Source: Rhipidocladum racemiflorum
Lineage: Eukaryota > Streptophyta > Magnoliopsida > Poales > Poaceae
Direction: 5' to 3'
Assembly (NCBI GenBank): GCA_036346355.1
Contig: CM070588.1
Span: 19,887,914-19,951,913, forward strand
DNA: 64,000 nucleotides
Within the stretch, counting starts at the first letter, position 1, and each line of letters opens with the position of its first letter. Below, one piece after another: positions 1 to 10,915 of the stretch. The translations under genes were made by a program, and so were the position numbers. The notes beneath the pieces were generated by a model that worked only from the letters and a program-made list of their open reading frames with translations, did not search any database and was not told the origin of the DNA.

Positions 1-416
1 GTGGCTGTGTTATTCGTTAGAAGTTGTTCCGCTTGTTGAGATTACCCAATCTCACCCCTTGTTATTTTGTTGTTTTCGTGTAGTTCTCGCGAGTCGTAGC
101 TTGAAGGGTGGGCTTAGTAGCACAATCAACCCTCCGGGGTCATCACGAATCACATGGACTAGTGCATTTAATAATTCATTAGCTTGCTGAAATTTTATTA
201 ATCATAGACCTGTTGATGTCCTCTTTGGAGCTGTTTTACGTTTATGTTTGTTTTGTGGTTGATTTAGACTTGTTATCTCTAGTATTGATGCTTTTATGTT
301 ATTCCTGTTTATAATGGTTATTATGAATCTTGTTGTCGCTTCCGTTTTGTCCTAATTTTAGGAGAGATGTTGTCGAAATTTTTTTGTACGACGCTTTAGA
401 TTTGTAGGGTGTTACA
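1..416 (+). mobile_element. Element C: 3' part of an LTR
   Basis: The segment ends in GGGTGTTACA and is followed by a primer-site-like sequence, so it is the right end of a 5' LTR whose left part lies outside the window. Positions 136-416 recur as 25679-25959 with the same length (281 bases) and only a few differences, which identifies the second copy as the same LTR end. No coding sequence is visible in it. The family is not recognised beyond being LTR-type. Confidence 0.75.
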
Positions 417-1004
417 GCTTGGTATCGAGCGGTCAGTAGGTCCTTGGAATGTCTATTTTTAGTGTCATACTATAGGATACAACTAAAATGTGATGTGGAA
501 TAACTTAGAAACATGGCCTAGGTTTTAACTAAAATTTTGTCATAGGATAGCAACATTAAAACTTGTGTAAGTGGAATCACTAATTTAAAATTTGACACAC
601 ATGGATGCACAAAGAGGAAAGGGTATGGGTATCGTTGCCTTATTCTTAAAGGTTGAATTTAAGCTTTGTTGTTGAATGCTACTTTTGATGATGTATAATG
701 CTATATTTATGATAGATTTGATTGAGTTGCTTCATTTGTGATAAAGTGTGGTTGTGGTGCCGAAGGGTTTCGGTCACCTTTTGTTTGTAGTGAGGCTGTG
801 GTTTGACGGTGTGGCCGGGTAGAGTCACCACCGAAGAACTATTAAACCCCTGTAGGGAAAGAGTACTTATCCGTGTCTGTCGTAGATCGGGTAATGACTG
901 GAGTCAAATAGAAGAGGTTGGTGATGGATTCCTTCGGATGTTCTTTACCGTGCTGACGGTCGGTTTTGGTTGGTTTTCTGGGTATGTGGTTGGTTCGAAA
1001 CCTG
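417..1004 (+). mobile_element. Element C internal leader, truncated
   Basis: This is the sequence between the C primer site and the junction with the minus-strand family A fragment. It is AT-rich up to about 780 and carries short open frames only; none resembles gag. It is probably the untranslated leader of C, cut off where family A sequence begins at about 1005. I see no further feature in it. Confidence 0.5.
420..430 (+). other. Element C primer binding site (one base short)
   Basis: The sequence TGGTATCGAGC follows the LTR end by three bases. The usual plant site complementary to initiator tRNA-Met is TGGTATCAGAGC, so one A of a CAG is missing. The same kind of loss is seen at the primer sites of copies A4 and A5. 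Confidence 0.6.
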
Positions 1005-2457
1005 GGCCTTATGCTGGGACAACCAGTCCATTCCCAAGATAACATCTAAGGTCTGGGTTTCCAATATAATAAGGTTTGCTAGAAACTCTACCCCATCTAT
1101 TAGTATTCTTACCCAAGAACATTCTACTTTAGTTCGGAGTTTGGAACCAGGGGTTTGAACTAGAAGCATGCATTTATGTCTTGCAATCTCCAAATCATTT
1201 TTAGCAGCAAAGCCTTGAGAAACAAACGAATGCGAAGCTCCAGAGTCAAACAAAGTTGTTGCAGTGCATCGAGTTAACAAGTAACTTACCCAGTACGACG
1301 TCCGTGGCATTCTGAAGTTCATCTGTAGTCACGTGATTGACTCGGCCTCTCACCACGGTCTGGGGCGCGGCTCCTGGCTGTGCTATCCCGTTGTTTGCTC
1401 TTGGTGCAGGTGTCCTGGCTAGTGTGGAGCCCAAGTTAAAGCGGACTGGGGTCACTCCTGCTGTCTTCTTGGGGCAGCTGTTGGAGAAGTGCCTTGGCTC
1501 ATTGCATGTATAGCAGCGTCTCATAGTTCCATGTTGACTGCTCGAAGCGGCGTTTCTGGCTGGAGCTGGGGTCTGATAGTTCTGATTGGTGGGTCTCGGT
1601 GCTGGCGACGGTGTCCTTATTGCATTCTACGGCTGGAATCTGAAAAACTGATTCAGCGCTCCCTAGCGTGATCCCTGTTGTTGGATTCTGCGCTTCCGGT
1701 TCTCATCTAGTTCCTTGCGCTTGTCCTCAAGAATGAGCACCTTGTTCACCAACTCGTGGAAATCTAGAAAGGTGTGGGTGATCAGTCCCACCTGCAGTCC
1801 AGTGTTCAGTCCCTTCAGGAAGCGAGACTGTCTAGCCTTGTCTGTCGCTACGTCTTCCGGTGCGTAGCGTGCAAGCTGTGTGAACTTGTTCAGGTATTCA
1901 GCCACCGGTTGATTACCTTGCTTCTGTGCCATGAACTCTTCCTTCTTTAAGTCCATTATTCCCTCAGGCACATGATACTGGCGAAATGCGGCTGTAAATT
2001 CCTCCCATGTGATATCCTGTGGGTTCTCTTGCATGGCACAGAAGATCTCCCACCATTCTGCTGCGGTCCCTTCCAATTGATGAGAGGCGTAGAGCACCCT
2101 CTCATTTCCCACACATTGGGTAATATGCAGCTTCCTCTCAATTGACCTTAACCAGTCATCTGCCTCCAATGGATTGGCGTTTCCATAGAAAGTGGGTGGA
2201 TGAGTCCTCATGAATTCTGACAAACTTGAGCCCTAACACTGTCCCTGATTGGCTTGGTTAGCGGCGGCCTGAGCGGTGACTTGCTGCATCTGTTGCATCA
2301 TAGCGTGCATCAGCTGGGTCTGTGCAGCAAGAAAAGCTCCAAAGTTCTGCATGTCGACTGGCGGTGCTGGTTAGGGTGTAGGTGCTCCATCGTTTGGGTT
2401 CCCAGCTGGGCGAGAACCACTTCCGTTGCCTCTAAGGTTTCCGCGGGTGTTCACCTT
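1005..2457 (-). pseudogene. A0 gag and start of protease
   Basis: Gag coats the retrotransposon RNA. A 186-codon open stretch (2223-1663) carries the capsid region with NPLEADDWLRSIERK and FTQLARYAPEDV. A CCHC zinc knuckle, CYTCNEPRHFSNSC, lies at about 1515-1474, and the protease active site DSGASHSF begins near 1247 in another frame. The protein is cut at 1005, before RT. The codon matching the gag start of other copies is AAG at 2457-2455 instead of ATG, so translation would not start normally. The second cysteine codon of the knuckle is intact here, unlike in A1, A2 and A4. The 285 bases up to the accessory ORF are untranslated spacer with no further feature. Confidence 0.8.
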
Positions 2458-2742
2458 CTGTTGATTTCTCCAAGTTCTAGAGACGAGAGGGAAACAAGAA
2501 TAGATAAGTACTATAGAAAACTTATGCCGGGTGGAAGGTGTAACTCAAAATCCAACTTTATTATTTAATAATAACTTGGTATGGTTCCTCACAATGCCTA
2601 AGAGCCTTGCAACACATACTGCACACTTAGCAAGCAATGAAAATCCAAATCAACTACCACACTGAAGTCTAACGCCTCTAAGGGTGACTCTTTATTCTTA
2701 GATGCGACTTGACGAAGGAGTCTCGACTACGAAGCCTAACGC

Positions 2743-3480
2743 TTAGTCATCAATCCAACCTCCATTGCCTCCTTTTGATGGGTGCGGCGGCATCGGCGCG
2801 AAGCAATCTCCGTGACGAACAATAGATGTGGTCGACGACGTGACGTCCTCTTCTGGCTCTTACTGCAGCTCAGGCACATGCCGTGGATCAGTCGTGGCTC
2901 CTCGAGTGCAGCTCGTGCAGCTCGATCTTGGCTCTAGCTCCTGTCCATACAATGTGGTTTCCAAACATCGATCCTTTGCAGAAGATGAGACAAATACTCT
3001 CGAACCTCCTGCAGACTTTTCTTCTCTTTCTTGATCTCCTCTCGGGCCTTCTACAGCTCTTGTAATGTGTCATCAAGTGCATCCTCCTGTGTGACGACAA
3101 ACCTCGCCAAGTGTGTGACGGTGACATCTTCATCTTCAATCGGCTCTCGCCGATCCTCGTTGTCTCAAAGATGGGTGGTGTCGAACACCGTGCCCTCCAA
3201 ACTCTGGAGTAGGTGCGAGCGATGTGCCTCATAGCTCAGCATGAGACCTCCTGGATTCCCATCTCAAATGTAGACCTCCTGGCTGTGAAGTAGCATGGGC
3301 GACTGAACTTCGTCTTCTCTTGAGCATACACTATGATCTTGACGTCCCACGCCATGACCAATCCAGCCTACACTATGGTGGTCCCTTGGTAAAGTGGCCT
3401 CTCGAAACCTCCATGACCTGTAACATACGCCACAACTAGGCGGCGTAGCCTACTGCATGCTCGGCGTAGTTGTTGAGCAT
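2743..3480 (-). pseudogene. A0 remnant of the family A accessory ORF
   Basis: This is the diverged counterpart of the accessory ORF seen in A2, A4 and A5 between the primer site and gag. The start ATG is at 3480-3478 and the stop equivalent at 2745-2743. The first codons read like the conserved start (asparagine-tyrosine, then a histidine-alanine stretch), but an in-frame stop appears after about 15 codons and the rest is split among frames. Its presence in the most diverged copy shows that the accessory ORF is an old part of the family. Function unknown. Confidence 0.6.
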
Positions 3481-3680
3481 CACATCCGCCAAAGTACTCA
3501 CATGAGAACGCAGCAAATTTTAAAACCAAGTGAGAACAAGAGAAATTCAGCAAAGAGGGTAAGAGAAGAGAGGAGGGGATGAGTCGAGATTTTATCATCC
3601 TCTTGGCAAATTTTTACTTTAGAAAATAAGTTTTATCCTCACTACGACCATTCTAACTATGGGTGAGCCTACAGTCAGTA

Positions 3681-3694
3681 TGGCTCTGATACCA
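3681..3694 (-). other. A0 primer binding site
   Basis: The plus strand reads TGGCTCTGATACCA, the inverse of TGGTATCAGAGCCA, complementary to initiator tRNA-Met. It lies four bases from the LTR end at 3699. This copy keeps the full CTG that is shortened in A4 and A5. Confidence 0.85.
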
Positions 3695-3698
3695 CCTC

Positions 3699-4960
3699 TG
3701 TCGAGACTAGAATTTGCAAATCTGGACCCTCTGTTTATTCAGCACTAGTCCAGGATCACGCTAGTGCACACAGTCTCAACATCGGTATATATCACAATCA
3801 TACACAACGAAGTAATAAAGTACCTTAATTAATTAACCAAACTGGTTGCTCGACCTTATGGTCAAGTTACAAAGATACGCCTCATAGGGCGAAGACTTAT
3901 TAAAAGAGAAATAACTGCAGTGAAATAAGATAGACTTCGTGGCGCCATCCAGTATACCACAGAAAACTGACTGGGATCGCTCCCTAGTTAGACGGCTCCT
4001 CCTGGTATTCCTCCTCCAAAGCTGGTGTCAACTCTTCTTTAACTGATGTTGTATTGTGGCAAGGTTGAGTACTTGGTACTCAGCAAGTCATGCACAGAAT
4101 GCAAGCTAATATTCTACATGCATGGCTTAATACAAAGAATAGGCTAAGAGGTTCATTTCGAATAAAGTAGCATGAGTAAATACAATAATAGATTGCAAAG
4201 CGGTAAAACGAAAATGAATAGAGTACTTTTCACAATGATCCCACAAATAAATCATTTCCCAACCCTAGGTCCAATTCATCATTCCAAACCAACCATTCTT
4301 CCAAAGTTAAGTCATTTTTATGAAAGTCTAACCCTTGACTGTAATTCCCGAGCAATGTCCAATGCTGCGGACTCGGCTATTCGAATAGATTTTTCACTCT
4401 GTAGAGGTTATGCACTTTACCCACAAGATACAGCCAAACACCACAAAGGTGAGTGTCCGTAACAAAGTCTTTCGGAAACCTCTAACTGTAAAAGTGGGCC
4501 TCCCTAGTTATTGCACACTATCCCTTCCCTTAGCATAGGCGAAGTCTAGGCCAATCAACCGTTTGATGGGTACCTGGCCGCAGCCCCGGTACGCTCCCCC
4601 GTACAACTACACAAAAGGTATAGTTGACACCCTGAGGTCCCACAAGTACGTTATTAGCAACTTAATCAACTAGGTCCGTCCCATTGCAGACATGTGGTTG
4701 CACGCTTGACTCAGTTCAAAGGCTTGCAAGGTTAAGTCCTTAGAGTGACCGAGGCAAGACTACCCGAAAACCAAAACAACTTCCCCGATGCCACAACCGC
4801 CCACCCGATCAATCTTGCCACATGCCCCGGTTGAAATCATTTATCAACCCCCAGTTGATTACCACACACCACATGCCATTAACATCATCATCAATAACAC
4901 ATGCCACTTTTCAGAAATATGTTCCATATCTCATTATGTCAAAGTTAACAAGTAATTGTC
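3699..4960 (-). mobile_element. A0 partial LTR (3' third)
   Basis: This is the reverse complement of the right-hand part of the family A LTR, beginning at TGTCGAGAC and stopping at 4960 where element B starts. About 2.2 kb of LTR is missing. It includes the terminal block of the putative LTR mini-gene at 4042-3984. Confidence 0.8.
3984..4042 (-). other. A0 LTR mini-gene, terminal block only
   Basis: On the minus strand an AG acceptor (CATCAG) is followed by 59 bases that, with one donor base, read VKEELTPALEEEYQEEPSN and then TAG. The length, phase, TPALEEE core and stop position match the blocks in A1, A2, A3 and A4 although this is the most diverged copy. The first coding block is absent because the LTR is truncated. 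Confidence 0.45.
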
Positions 4961-5818
4961 TGTGAATCATGTGATGAAAAATTGGTTTGATCTTGTGCTG
5001 AAATTGGTTAAGATTAGGATTAATCTGTATTGGACCAAACATCCGAACATTAAAAAAGAAACCTTGCTTTTGCGCAGAACCAAATAACTAAAAATCGCAT
5101 TTTTTCCCATGTATGACAAACCAAAGTTTTTGGTCTGCCATACACAGGTTTTTGGCGAACTCGATTTTCTCATGTATGACAGACCAAACTTTTTGGTCTG
5201 TCATACACAGGCTTTTGGTGACTTCGTTTTTTTCAATGTATGACAGACCAAAGATTTTGGTCTGTCATACACATGCTTTGGGCGATTTCATTTTTTGCCC
5301 ATGTATGACAGACCAAACGCTTTGGTCTCATTATACACATGTTGATAGCGAACTCAATTTTTCCATGTATGATGGACCAAAGACTTTGGTCTGTCATACA
5401 CATGCTTTTGGCGGTTTTGAGCAAAATTGAATTGGTTTGAATTTGAAATTATGAAATTTGTGATGATTTCATGATGCGTGTTTTGAACTGGACTTTATGC
5501 AATGCTCATGTGAGTAGTTGCATGGATTGACCTTGAGTCAAGTCGTGGACTTGTGCTCGGATTTGTTTTGTGGTTTGTTCATGTGCAGGTATTGCTCGAA
5601 GACGAATGTGGTCGATGACGGGACTGGAACTAGGTTCATGGAGGAACTGAGGTTCGGGACTAGGTTCAGGAGGAACTGAGGTCTTGGTGGTCAAGGATGT
5701 CATGCGGGACGTTCGGGCTAAGGGAATGGTGCACATGAAGAATGGTTAGTCACGTGAGAATGGCAGGAGGTCATTCGCGTGCAAAGTGTTAGTCACGTGA
5801 GTATGGCAGGTGGCCATA
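4961..5818 (+). mobile_element. Element B 5' LTR, left part
   Basis: It starts at TGTGAATCATG and runs to the A1 insertion site. It holds five 35-36 base palindromes and the first of the 43-base CACGTG repeats. The rest of the LTR resumes at 17785. Confidence 0.9.
5110..5400. repeat. Five palindromes, about 64-base period (B 5' LTR)
   Basis: Units lie at 5110-5144, 5173-5207, 5237-5271, 5302-5337 and 5366-5400. Each has an arm like TGTATGACAGACCAAA facing its inverse across a few bases. Units 1, 4 and 5 carry changes that the 3' LTR lacks. Confidence 0.9.
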
Positions 5819-6439
5819 TGTAACATCCCAAAATTTTGCTTTTCTTAAATTCATGTGTGATTTGGCACTTTGGTGAATTTTTGGAATTTTCTGGAATTTA
5901 TTTGGATTTATTTGGAATTTATTTGAATTTATTCCATTTTGAAATAATTAAAGAATTTAATTTTGCAAATAAAATTTTGTTGGAAATATTTTATTTGAGT
6001 CCAAAATGATCCAAAATATTTTCCGTAATTTTTCCGAATTTTTCTCGAGTCTTTTGCTATTTTTAATGAATTAAATGAATTATCGGGAATTATTTTAAAT
6101 ATTAATTACTGGAAAAGGACCGACCGTCGGATTCTATCGCTCATCCGATCGAGCCCGAGTCGACTCGTGTTCGAGTCCGACCGAGCCACGTGACTCGACC
6201 GAACCCACTCTAACCCTAATCAATCCCAACCGCTGGATCAAGATCCAACGGCCGAGATCACCAGATCGCTCGAGCCGTATCCGCCCGGATCCGATCACGC
6301 CGCGATCGTGGCTGCTGATCGCGCCACGTGGACGGGCCGAAGCGCCGTCGTCTTCGCCGAGTCCGAAGCCAGGACTCCGCCGCCAGATCCGGGCTGCCGT
6401 GAAGAACTAGGTCTCCGTCTTCCGCACGGACGCCGAGGC

Positions 6440-6446
6440 TATTTAA
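6440..6446 (+). promoter_or_regulatory. Probable TATA box, A1 5' LTR
   Basis: TATTTAA sits at the same place in every full family A LTR, just before the GC-rich stretch. No transcript data are available. Confidence 0.5.
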
Positions 6447-7708
6447 TGCCCGGATCGCACCCGAGGACCGCCGTGACCCGCGCACTTCTTGCCCTAACTC
6501 CGCCGAGCTCTAGCCGCCGTAGGTTCGCCGGAATCGCCGCCGTAGTTGCGTGGAAGCGCCGCCACGGTCCTTGCTCTCGCCGCCGCCGTCGCGCCCTCCG
6601 CCGCCATTGACCCCAGATTCGAAACCCCGAGGCCAGGCGCACCGAAGACACCATCCATCTCGCCGAGCACGCCCCAACCGCCGCTTTGGGTGGTCGCTGC
6701 CTCAGCCACGGCAGCCGCAACTCCGCCGTGAAGCCATCGCCGACCCGAGCTCCACCAACCGTCCGATCAAGATCCAAAGGCCCAGATCGTGCCACGCCAC
6801 CTCTGAGTTTCCCGTGGAAAATCCTAGATCTAATCCCAACTGCTGATCTAGATCCAACGGCTTAGGTTGCGCCGCTGTATCAAGAATCGCACCAGGTTAG
6901 ATTGAATGCGGACCGGATCAAGATCCAACGGCCCACGATCGCCACGCGCGCCAAGCACATGAGGCCAAACTCAATCCTATCCGCCGGATTTCAAAACCAA
7001 CGGCCACGATTGTGCCACGCTGGGCCCAGGAGCCGGCCGCTGCGCCCACGCCAAGACGCAGCGTGGTCACCGACACGCTGGGCCCGTGATGTCGGCGATA
7101 AAGATCGGACGCCACCCATGACGTCCACAAAGGACCCCACTGCCGCACCATGGGCCGAGCCCGCCGACGCCGGCGATGACGCTACCCGAGTGGTCCCACA
7201 TGTCGGCCTCACGTGGAGTCGTGGACCGAGTCCACTGCGGGACCGAGCCAAACCGTGACCAAGCCCATGAGCCGGCCGACGCCACCGCCCAATCGAGGCT
7301 GCCACGTGTCCATGCCGACGCAATAATTAATTTCCGAAAAGAAAATGATTTATTAATTCGAAATATTGATTCAAATTTAGATTCAAACTTCAAACGCTTA
7401 TAACTTTTATGCTTTCAACTCCGATTTGAGTGATTCAAATTTCTAAATTTGTATAAAATTAAGATCTACCTAAATATGAATTTTATTTAATTTTTGGACT
7501 AAAGTTTTTCTCTGTAATATTATTTAATTGATTATTTAAAACTTTAATAAATCATAACTTTATGCTTTAACTCCAAATTTGATTTATTCCAGTTTCTAAA
7601 AATCCAGAAAATTATGTTCTCTCTGTTTATGGATTTTATTTGGAGTTTTGGGATCTTTTTGCATAGTGTTTATTTGTGTATTTGCTATTTGCACGCTTTT
7701 ACGAGTAG

Positions 7709-9031
7709 ACGTTGAAGTGCCGTATGATTCGAGGGAGAAGTGTTGACTCAGGATCCAACTCAAGACCAAGAGCAAGTACTTTTTGAAGGCAAGTTGTGCT
7801 TTGACCATATTGATCCTATTTCGAAATCTATTTTGATTTAAACTATTGCATGCTAGTTCAATTAGAAAAATACTTTGTTTAAACATGGGGGGTTAGATAA
7901 CTACCAATTTGTTATATGACACCTTGATTATCTAAGTATGTGCCATGATCCCTTGTCACCCTAGTTGTGGTTTACTAGTTGGACATTATTAAATTGCCAA
8001 CATGGGTTTAGATCGTTGTAGTATACTGCTTAGACCTACTACGTGCTCATGACATGATTTTGGACAATCAAATGCTAATATTGACTTAACGAGATATTGA
8101 ACCTGCTTTTGGAAAAGTATCATGTGATGTTGATGGCACGTGGTGCATGGTAATCAATCGGGTTTGATAAACAGATTTCATCGGGGCATGTGGCAAGAGT
8201 AATCAGGTGGGCCGCTTGTGGCATTGGGAGTGATGATTTGGTTTTTCTGTAGTCTTGCCCTGGTCACTCTAAGGACTTAACCTTGCAAGCCTTTGAACTG
8301 GTCATACTTGCAACCACATGGTGGAATGGGACGGCCCTAGTTGACTAAGTCGCTAAGGACTCACTTGTGGAGCCTCAGGTGTCGATTACACCGCTTGTGT
8401 GATTGTACGGGGAGCGTATCGTGGCCGTGGCTGTACCCATCTAACGGTGTGTTGGTCCCATACTTCGCCTTGGCTAAGGAAGGGATGGTGTAGAGCACGC
8501 ATCGAGAGGACCACCTGTGTTGTTTGAGGCTTCCGAAAGGCTTTGTTACTGAACTCGCCTTTGTGGTGTTTGACTCAGATCTTGTGGGTAAAGTGCATAA
8601 CCTCTGCAGAGTGTAGAATCTATTTGAATAAGCCGAGTCCACGGTCATCGACAATGCTCGGGAATTACAGTCAAGGGGTAGATTTTCTCAAAATAACTTG
8701 GTTTTGAAAAGATGGGTTGGTTTAACAAGGAAGATGATGGAAATATGGTTTAGGATGGGAAAAATGTTTGTTAAACTTCTTGAAAAGTTATTTATGCTTT
8801 ACTTATTTCTATCGCTTTCGAATCTACTTTTATTACTTGTCAAAAGTTGTTTATCGCAAATATACCTCGAGCTATTCCTTTGTACTAAGCCATGCATATA
8901 GTATATTAGCTTGCATTCTCAGGCATGACTTGCCGAGTACCAAGTACTCACCCTTGCCTCAACACAATACCAGTTGAAGAGGAGATTACGCCACTTTGGA
9001 GGAGGAACTCCAAGAGGACCCGACTACTTAG
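7709..9031 (+). other. LTR mini-gene, A1 5' copy (frame-damaged)
   Basis: The first block is 7709-7788 (80 bases; intact copies have 81) after GAGTAG and before the GC-type donor GAAG|GCAAG. The second block is 8974-9031 (58 bases; intact copies have 59) after an ACCAG acceptor. The second block has lost the G of CCAGC, a CAG site. The 3' LTR of the same element keeps 59 bases, so this loss is post-insertion mutation or sequencing error. Confidence 0.4.
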
Positions 9032-9323
9032 GGATGCGAGCCTGGCCATTGCCTGTGGTATCTTGGATGGCGCCACTAAGTTTATTTGATTTTCCGCCGC
9101 TATTATTTTTCTCTGAATAAGTTTTCGCTTTAGTAGGCATACATTTTGTAACTTGGCCATAAGGTCGAGTAACCAGTTTGGTTATTTAAATAAAGTACTT
9201 TGATAATATCGATTGGTATGATTGTGATATTTACCGATGTTAAGACTGTGTGCACTAGCGCTTCTCGACTAGTGCTGAATACACAGAGGGTCCGGATTTG
9301 CAAATTCGGGGTCCCGACAGAGG

Positions 9324-9337
9324 TGGTATCAGAGCCA
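9324..9337 (+). other. A1 primer binding site
   Basis: TGGTATCAGAGCCA lies four bases after the LTR end and is complementary to initiator tRNA-Met. Confidence 0.95.
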
Positions 9338-9840
9338 TACTTGACTGTAGGCTCAACCCTAAGCTAGAATGGTCGTAGTGAGGATAAAACCTATTTTCTA
9401 AAGCTAAAAATTTTCAAGACAAGAAATGACATCTCGACTTATCCCCTTCTCTCTTTTCTTGTCTCTTGCTGAAATTTTCCCTTACCTTGTCACAATTTAA
9501 AAGAAATTCTGAGTTCTTACGTAAAGCACTCTTGTGGCAGGTGGAGGTTTTCTCGATGAGTGAGCATAGGTTTTATAGTGAGACTCCTACGCCGAGTCGC
9601 GTCATAGAAGAAAGAGTCACCCTTTAGGCGTTAGACTCCAGTGTTAGTTCGATTTGAATTTGCTTTGTTTGCTGAGTATGCAGTATGTGTTGCAAGGCCC
9701 TTAGGCATTGTAAGCAGCCATACCAAGTTATTAATAATAAAGATGGACCTTAAAAGTTACCCCTTTCGCCCCGCATAAGTTCCATATTACTTGTCTATTC
9801 TTGTTTCCCTCTCATCTCTAAACCTAGAGCAAATCGACAG
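9338..9840 (+). other. A1 leader with accessory ORF deleted
   Basis: This is untranslated sequence between the primer site and gag. At 9540/9541 the sequence that precedes the accessory ORF start in A2 (ending CAG) joins directly to the last codons of that ORF (GTGGAGG...). About 0.7 kb is missing relative to A2. The six bases TGGAGG occur at both deletion ends in A2, which suggests a short-homology deletion or RT template jump. The leader ends CGACAG directly before the gag ATG. Confidence 0.8.
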
Positions 9841-10915
9841 ATGGTGAACACCCGTGGGAACTTTGGAAGCAATGGGAGTGGTTCTCGCCAAGCAGAAAAC
9901 CCCAATGATAGAGCACCAGCACCGCCAGATGATATGCAGAATTTCGGAGCGTTTCTTGCTGCCCAGACTCAGTTGATGCATGCTATGATGCAACAAATGC
10001 AGCACATCATCGCCGTGCCACCGCTAATCAAGTTAATCAGTGACCACGCCGTAATACAAGGTCAGCCGAGTTCATGAGGACTCACCCACCCACTTTCTCT
10101 GGGAATGCCAATCCATTGGAGGCCGATGATTGGTTAAGATCAATTGAGAGGAAGCTACACATAGCTCAATGCATAGGGAATGAGAAGGTACTTTACGCTT
10201 CTCATCGGTTGGAAGGAACAATTGAATGGTGGGAGAACTTCTGTCACGCAGAGAACCCTCAAGATATCACTTGGGAAGAGTTCACAAATGCATTCGACAA
10301 AGATCACGTGCCTCGAAGGAATCATGGACCTTAAGAAGGAGGAGTTCAGAGCACCAAGCAAGGTAATCACCAAAGGGTCGACTACCCTGAACAAGTTCAC
10401 ACAGCCTAGCACGCTACGCACTGAGGATGTAGCGGCGCATAAATCTAGACAATCTCGCTTTTATGAAGGGACTTAACTCAGATTGCAAGTTGGGTTGATC
10501 ACCCACACCTTTCCAGATTTCCAAGAGTTGGTGAATAAGGCGCTTATTCTTGAGGACAAGCGCAAGGAACTGGATGAGAACAGAAGCGCAGGATGCAACA
10601 AAGAAGGATCACGCCAGTGGAACGCAATACCGAGAGTTGCACCAAATCAATTCTTCAGTTCCAACCACGAATGCAACAAGGACACCATCCTCAAAGACCA
10701 AGACCTTGCCAATCGTAACTACTGCACCCCACTTCCGCTTAGAAACGCTACCCCAGGCAACAAGAAGGAACAGTGAGACGCCGCTACAACCGCAACGAGC
10801 CGTGACACTTTGCCAACAGCTGCCCAAAGAAGACAAAGCAGGAGCGACCCGATTCGCTTCAATCTAGGAACCACCCCAGCCTAGGACGCCAAGACTCAGA
10901 GCCACACCCCAGACC
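9841..10915 (+). pseudogene. A1 gag, frameshifted
   Basis: Gag starts at ATG 9841 with MVNTRGNFGSNGSGS, right after CGACAG. The capsid region with NPLEADDWLRSIERK is at about 10110-10155 in a second frame, and VGLITHTFPDFQELVNKALI is at about 10490 in a third. In the zinc knuckle at about 10780-10820 the first two cysteine codons read CGC, and a TGA follows where glycine is expected. Most lesions sit where A0 or A2 has CAG or CTG. As read, no functional gag can be made. Confidence 0.85.

Larger units (their letters stand above)
1005..4960 (-). mobile_element. Copy A0: truncated family A Gypsy element
   Basis: Read on the minus strand this holds a partial LTR (4960-3699), primer site, accessory ORF remnant, gag and the start of protease, and it stops abruptly at about 1005. 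It matches copies A1, A2 and A4 throughout but is more diverged than they are from each other, so it is an older copy or another subfamily. Both ends are broken: the left end lies inside protease next to element C, and the right end lies inside the LTR exactly where Copia element B begins. No target duplication can be assigned. Confidence 0.85.
5819..9319 (+). mobile_element. A1 5' LTR (3501 bases)
   Basis: It runs from TGTAACATCC to CCCGACA. It has an AT-rich left end, a TATTTAA box at 6440-6446, a GC-rich stretch from about 6240 to 7320 with CACGTG motifs and short palindromes ending at 6251, 6860, 6931 and 7003, then an AT-rich second half with the putative mini-gene and AATAAA at 9189-9194. 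Open frames in the GC-rich stretch are not conserved between copies. Confidence 0.95.

Noticed and set aside
3368..3598. 76-codon minus-strand frame in the A0 leader
   Set aside because: It overlaps the untranslated leader and the start of the accessory ORF remnant in a different frame and is not open in A2 or A4.
5113..5430. 105-codon open frame, and a minus-strand counterpart, across the B LTR palindromes; also 24166-24492
   Set aside because: The predicted peptides simply translate the palindromic repeats (recurring MYDRP/MTDQ text on both strands), so they are a by-product of the array.
6258..6846. Several overlapping open frames of 60-118 codons in GC-rich LTR stretches (also 14687-15320, 39608-40211, 47683-48111, 53864-54295, 62945-63378)
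   Set aside because: High GC makes stops rare on both strands, and the frames shift between matched LTRs, so there is no coding conservation.
9500..9600. A1 as a retrotransposed copy of a spliced RNA lacking the accessory ORF as an intron
   Set aside because: The missing segment begins with AT and ends with CC in A2, with no GT-AG or GC-AG boundaries; repeats of TGGAGG at its ends fit a short-homology deletion.
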